From Clostridiales bacterium (GTDB lineage Bacteria; Bacillota; Clostridia; Peptostreptococcales; Anaerovoracaceae), in the NCBI GenBank assembly GCA_012513435.1, contig JAAZCE010000011.1, positions 1 through 64,000 on the forward strand: a stretch of DNA of 64,000 nt, in the 5' to 3' direction. How positions within the stretch are numbered: the first letter of the stretch is position 1; every line of letters begins with the position of its first letter. Below are positions 60,999-64,000 of the stretch, piece after piece. A model generated the notes under the pieces. The model had not been told where the DNA came from, ran no database searches, and worked only from the letters and a program-made list of their open reading frames with translations. Both the position numbers and the translations under genes were made by a program.

Positions 60999-63143
60999 GT
61001 GAAAAAGAAGACTTTGTGCATTATCAGTACACTTGTCGTAATAGTGGCAATGTGCTTGGGAGGCTGTGGTGACAAGGATTTGGCTGTGAGCTCAGATCTA
61101 TCAATGGCCGGAGACGTCCAAAAGTATGTGGATGCCCTGGACATGGAATACGCCTATGACCTGGCAGAAACCCTGTCTTACGATGAAGAATACTGGGATA
61201 ATGAGCTGGGCTGGAGAACAGCAGGCTCCGATGCCGAGCATAGGTGTGCTGACTTCCTGACAGCAGAAATGGAAGAGATAGGACTGACGGATATCGAGAA
61301 GGTAGGCGTTACCGTCGATAAGTTTCAGTTCAATGATTCCAGCTTTACTATCGATGGTACCAAAATAGATTTGATGCCGGCTGCATATCAGTGCTCCGGC
61401 ACGGATGCAGATGGCATAACGGCAGAAATCGTTAACTGCGGGGACGGAACTGAAGCTGCCTATGACGGCAAGGATGTTTCCGGCAAGATAGTTCTCATCA
61501 GGGTAGATCAGGCTAATGTTGGATGGATAGATAGCTATATCAGGATGGCCTACGAGAAGGGTGCTGCCGCTGTTGTATCCTATGCTTCAAGCGGATACGG
61601 CGAGCTGAACAAGGATACAATCAACGTTCAGGATATTTGCTGTGATGACCTTATACCTACAGTTGCAATAAGCGCCAATCAGGCTAAGAAGATAAAGAAG
61701 GCCATAAAGAACGGCAGTAATCAAGCTACACTTATGGTGGATGTTGTTTTTGAAAAGGGAGGCGGAACTTCCTACAACGTTGTAGGTAAAATCAAAGGAA
61801 AGTCATCGGATCAGCAGATTATGATTACAGGTCATTATGACAAGTACTGGTATGGATTCCAGGACGACTCTGCTGCAATAGCTTTGGACTTCACAGTTGC
61901 TAAGGCAATGATAGATGCGGGATACACTCCTGAAAATGATATCGTAGTGGTTGCTCATGGTTCCGAAGAATGGGGTGCTTCCGATTCACAGTTTGACTGG
62001 ACCACAGGTGCATGGGAAATGATAGATAAGGTTCATCCGGAATGGTCGAGCAAGACTATCGCACTCCTTAACTGTGAGCTGCCTGCATTTGAAGTTGAAG
62101 ACATGAAGGTAGTATCTGTACCTGAATTTAGAACTCTTGTAAACAAGCTGGTGGGCGAATCCGGTTTGGTTGTTGCGGCAGAGGGCACTACCCTTGATGC
62201 CAAGTCGGTAGATGCAACTAATATGGAGGATGGTGTATCCTACAGGTGGCACGGTACCCCGTACTTTATCAACGGATTTGAGGGAACATCGTTCATGGCT
62301 GAACGTTATCACACGATTTTTGACGACAAGGATACGTGGAATGAAGCTACGATGCAGACTAACCTCAACTGGTACGGAGCATTCGCAATATACATCGACA
62401 AGACTCCTGCTCTTGAGATGGATATGACTTGCACTTGCGACGATTTGGAGGCTAATCTTGCTCCTAAGATAGCCAAGAAGGCAGGTGTTGATGTAGACGC
62501 ATACAAGGCTGAAATCAAGAAGATGAGAAAAGCTGCCAAGCACCTTAATGCTCAGATAGACAAGGTGAACACTGCTTATGAAGAGGCCGTAGCAGGCGAG
62601 GCATCAGATGAAGAAATCGCTAAGCTGAGAGAAGAGGGCAAGGCTCTCAACCAGAAGTCACTGGCAACCTTTAAGGAAGTTCAGAATCAGTATCTGAAGG
62701 CAGATGACTGTGGTGTATACATCGGGCATCCTACTCTCAACACAAATGCCAAGATATTGAAGCAGACCATTGCAGCCTTGGATAAGGAAGTCCTTTGGGG
62801 AGACGACGGCGATGGAGCCCTTGATATTATAGGCAACTTGAATGCATATCATGACTGGGCATACTACTCCTTCAGCAAGAAGGTAGGGGATGATATCAAT
62901 GTTCAGTATGATGCCGACAAGGTAAGCAGAGATTTGACCTTCTGGGCTACCGATAAGCTGGTTCCTGTAACATATGTGGGAGATATGTCCTATGAGCTGT
63001 ATCACGCGGAAGAGTCTGATGTAGATTTTGAAGCAGCAAAGAGCGTATATCAGACTGCTCTCGATGAGCTGTACGGTCATATCAAGGTTTATTGCGATCA
63101 GGAAGTTGCGGGAATGCATACACTGGCTGAAATGATGAAATAG
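60999..63143 (+). CDS. M28 family metallopeptidase, lipoprotein
   Basis: A 714-residue extracellular aminopeptidase-like protein. The signal peptide ends in the lipobox CLGGC (Cys about residue 25), so the enzyme should be tethered to the outer face of the membrane. A PA-like inserted domain (residues about 130-245) precedes the M28 catalytic part: GHYDKYWYGFQDDSAA (His and bridging Asp), AHGSEEWG (catalytic Glu and metal ligand) and a later HTIFDDKDTW (last His). A lysine-rich helical stretch follows at about 490-570. GTG 60999 follows AAGGAG at 60984-60989; the frame's first TTG is inside the leader. It could release amino acids that feed the transport cassettes around it. Confidence 0.87.
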   Translation: MKKKTLCIISTLVVIVAMCLGGCGDKDLAVSSDLSMAGDVQKYVDALDMEYAYDLAETLSYDEEYWDNELGWRTAGSDAEHRCADFLTAEMEEIGLTDIEKVGVTVDKFQFNDSSFTIDGTKIDLMPAAYQCSGTDADGITAEIVNCGDGTEAAYDGKDVSGKIVLIRVDQANVGWIDSYIRMAYEKGAAAVVSYASSGYGELNKDTINVQDICCDDLIPTVAISANQAKKIKKAIKNGSNQATLMVDVVFEKGGGTSYNVVGKIKGKSSDQQIMITGHYDKYWYGFQDDSAAIALDFTVAKAMIDAGYTPENDIVVVAHGSEEWGASDSQFDWTTGAWEMIDKVHPEWSSKTIALLNCELPAFEVEDMKVVSVPEFRTLVNKLVGESGLVVAAEGTTLDAKSVDATNMEDGVSYRWHGTPYFINGFEGTSFMAERYHTIFDDKDTWNEATMQTNLNWYGAFAIYIDKTPALEMDMTCTCDDLEANLAPKIAKKAGVDVDAYKAEIKKMRKAAKHLNAQIDKVNTAYEEAVAGEASDEEIAKLREEGKALNQKSLATFKEVQNQYLKADDCGVYIGHPTLNTNAKILKQTIAALDKEVLWGDDGDGALDIIGNLNAYHDWAYYSFSKKVGDDINVQYDADKVSRDLTFWATDKLVPVTYVGDMSYELYHAEESDVDFEAAKSVYQTALDELYGHIKVYCDQEVAGMHTLAEMMK

Positions 63144-63178
63144 CTGATGTTAACTATTTTTTCACTAAAAAACAATTT

Positions 63179-63213
63179 TCGCACCGGAGTATTATATCCG
63201 GTGCGATTTTTTT
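63179..63213 (+). terminator. Intrinsic terminator after the M28 peptidase
   Basis: TCGCACCGGA (63179-63188) pairs perfectly with TCCGGTGCGA (63197-63206), followed by seven T. TTAACT (63150) and TTCACT (63161) just before it are 11 bp apart, a weak Pho-box-like pair. Confidence 0.9.
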
Positions 63214-63265
63214 GTGGTAGAATATGTGTATGAACCATACTACAAATGATATAGGAGGAGAAGCA

Positions 63266-63889
63266 GTGAAGTTTTCAAAAAAGAAAGAGGACGAGTTTTT
63301 TGTAATGTTCAAGGATTTTTCCACGACACTGGTGGAAATGGCAGACAGCTTTAAGTCAATAATTCACGACTACAATAATGTTGAGCGTACTATTGCCGGC
63401 CTGAAGCTGTCTGAATCCGAATGCGACGTTAAGTCGCACAAAGTAATCGAGCAGCTTAACAAATCATTTATTACTCCTTTTGACAGAGAGGACATATTCG
63501 CCATAATAGACCAGCTTGATGATTTGGCCGATTTTATAGAGGATTCGGCAAGCAAGCTGATTATGTACGATATTCATGAGATTAAGCCGGATGCCATTGA
63601 AATGGCGGACATTATATATGATGCTGTAGATAAGATAAATACACTCTTTAACACCATAACCGATAAAAAGAAGCTGAAGGAATCCAAGGAAGCCATTATT
63701 GAAGTCAATAGGCTGGAAAATCTGGGTGATGCTGTATACAGGAGAGCATTGACCAAGCTCTTTAGAGAGAGCCAGGATCCTATGGACGTTATTAAATGGA
63801 AGGACATATACGAAGAGCTTGAGGAAACCCTGGATGCCTGTGAGCACTTGGCAGATACTGTTGAAGGAGTGATAATGAAATATGCTTAG
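63266..63889 (+). CDS. DUF47 (PhoU-like) accessory protein of Pit transporter
   Basis: A 207-residue all-helical protein of the DUF47/TIGR00153 type, distantly related to PhoU, with the characteristic VNRLENLGDAVYRRALTKLF and EELEETLDACEHLADTVEGV metal-binding helices. GTG 63266 lies behind AGGAGGAGAAGC; an in-frame ATG at 63224 is upstream of that site. Such proteins are encoded with Pit phosphate transporters and regulate them; the pit gene overlaps its end by eight bases. Confidence 0.88.
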   Translation: MKFSKKKEDEFFVMFKDFSTTLVEMADSFKSIIHDYNNVERTIAGLKLSESECDVKSHKVIEQLNKSFITPFDREDIFAIIDQLDDLADFIEDSASKLIMYDIHEIKPDAIEMADIIYDAVDKINTLFNTITDKKKLKESKEAIIEVNRLENLGDAVYRRALTKLFRESQDPMDVIKWKDIYEELEETLDACEHLADTVEGVIMKYA

Positions 63890-64000
63890 CTCAATTCTTA
63901 TACTCGTAATTATCTTTGCCTTGATTTTTGAGTTTATCAATGGATTCCACGATACCGCTAATGCTATAGCCACCTCGGTATATACGAAAGCCCTTACTCC
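63882..64000 (+). CDS. pit: Inorganic phosphate transporter Pit, truncated by window end
   Basis: The first 39 codons (MLSSILILVIIFALIFEFIN, then GFHDTANAIATSVYTKALT) carry the Pit signature GFHDTANAIATSV in the first helices of low-affinity phosphate/metal-phosphate symporters. It overlaps DUF47 (ATGCTTAG), a normal arrangement. The rest lies beyond 64000. Confidence 0.9.
   Translation, partial: MLSSILILVIIFALIFEFINGFHDTANAIATSVYTKALT

Overview
The window looks like chromosome from a low-GC, strictly anaerobic, amino-acid-fermenting Firmicute (class Clostridia, order Eubacteriales). The evidence is pyruvate:ferredoxin oxidoreductase with NfnAB and an RnfB-like polyferredoxin, a YlmC/YmxH-type sporulation-associated protein, a TepA-type ClpP homologue, AGGAGG ribosome-binding sites and a sortase-anchored surface protein. 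A family such as Anaerovoracaceae is only a guess from gene style. No rRNA, tRNA, CRISPR array or complete insertion sequence was seen.

Layout. 0-2.3 kb: a deleted tyrosine integrase and a self-regulated Fic protein. 2.3-9.1 kb: a sigma-54 regulon, with a PAS-AAA+ activator between two -24/-12 promoters; one drives an MFS carrier leftward, the other an amidohydrolase - GPH symporter - P1 (DmpA-type) peptidase operon rightward. 9.1-12.1 kb: an IS3 remnant, a wall-anchored beta-helix protein and a decayed NuoE/NuoF-like gene. 12.1-18.4 kb: amino-acid permease + mtnA, YlmC/YmxH, TepA, a ParA-like protein with an altered P-loop, and a diguanylate cyclase. 18.4-22.9 kb: AraC regulator divergent from APC permease + amidohydrolase. 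22.9-25.2 kb: a four-unit hairpin repeat, decayed MNT/HEPN genes, a small zincin, and a Phd/YefM antitoxin with two nonsense codons beside an intact RelE/ParE toxin. 25.2-28.4 kb: CDF transporter, ICMT-like methyltransferase, membrane metallophosphoesterase.

28.4-36.0 kb is a phosphate block: two Na/Pi cotransporters, each behind 11-bp-spaced TTAACA-like (Pho-box-like) hexamers, a PhoB/PhoR-type two-component system and a CPA2 cation antiporter; DUF47 + Pit at the right end are a second phosphate system. 36.2-43.4 kb is the redox operon (polyferredoxin - PFOR - NfnA - NfnB), linking pyruvate oxidation to ferredoxin, NADH and NADPH. 43.4-58 kb holds further catabolic modules: a MerR regulator fused to a zinc ribbon and a methyltransferase-like domain, divergent from HisD-like dehydrogenase - GPH - amidohydrolase; then a chimeric MATE pseudogene; then an AraC regulator divergent from GPH - amidohydrolase - amidohydrolase - APC. 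58-63 kb holds another AraC protein, a QueG-like Fe-S protein, a fourth AraC copy in ruins and an M28 lipoprotein peptidase.

The main theme is modularity. Five amidohydrolases of several subfamilies, three GPH symporters, three APC permeases and one MFS carrier, under sigma-54, AraC and MerR control, make this a region of alternative uptake-and-hydrolysis cassettes, probably for amide-, imide- or peptide-like compounds. Substrates cannot be read from the sequence.
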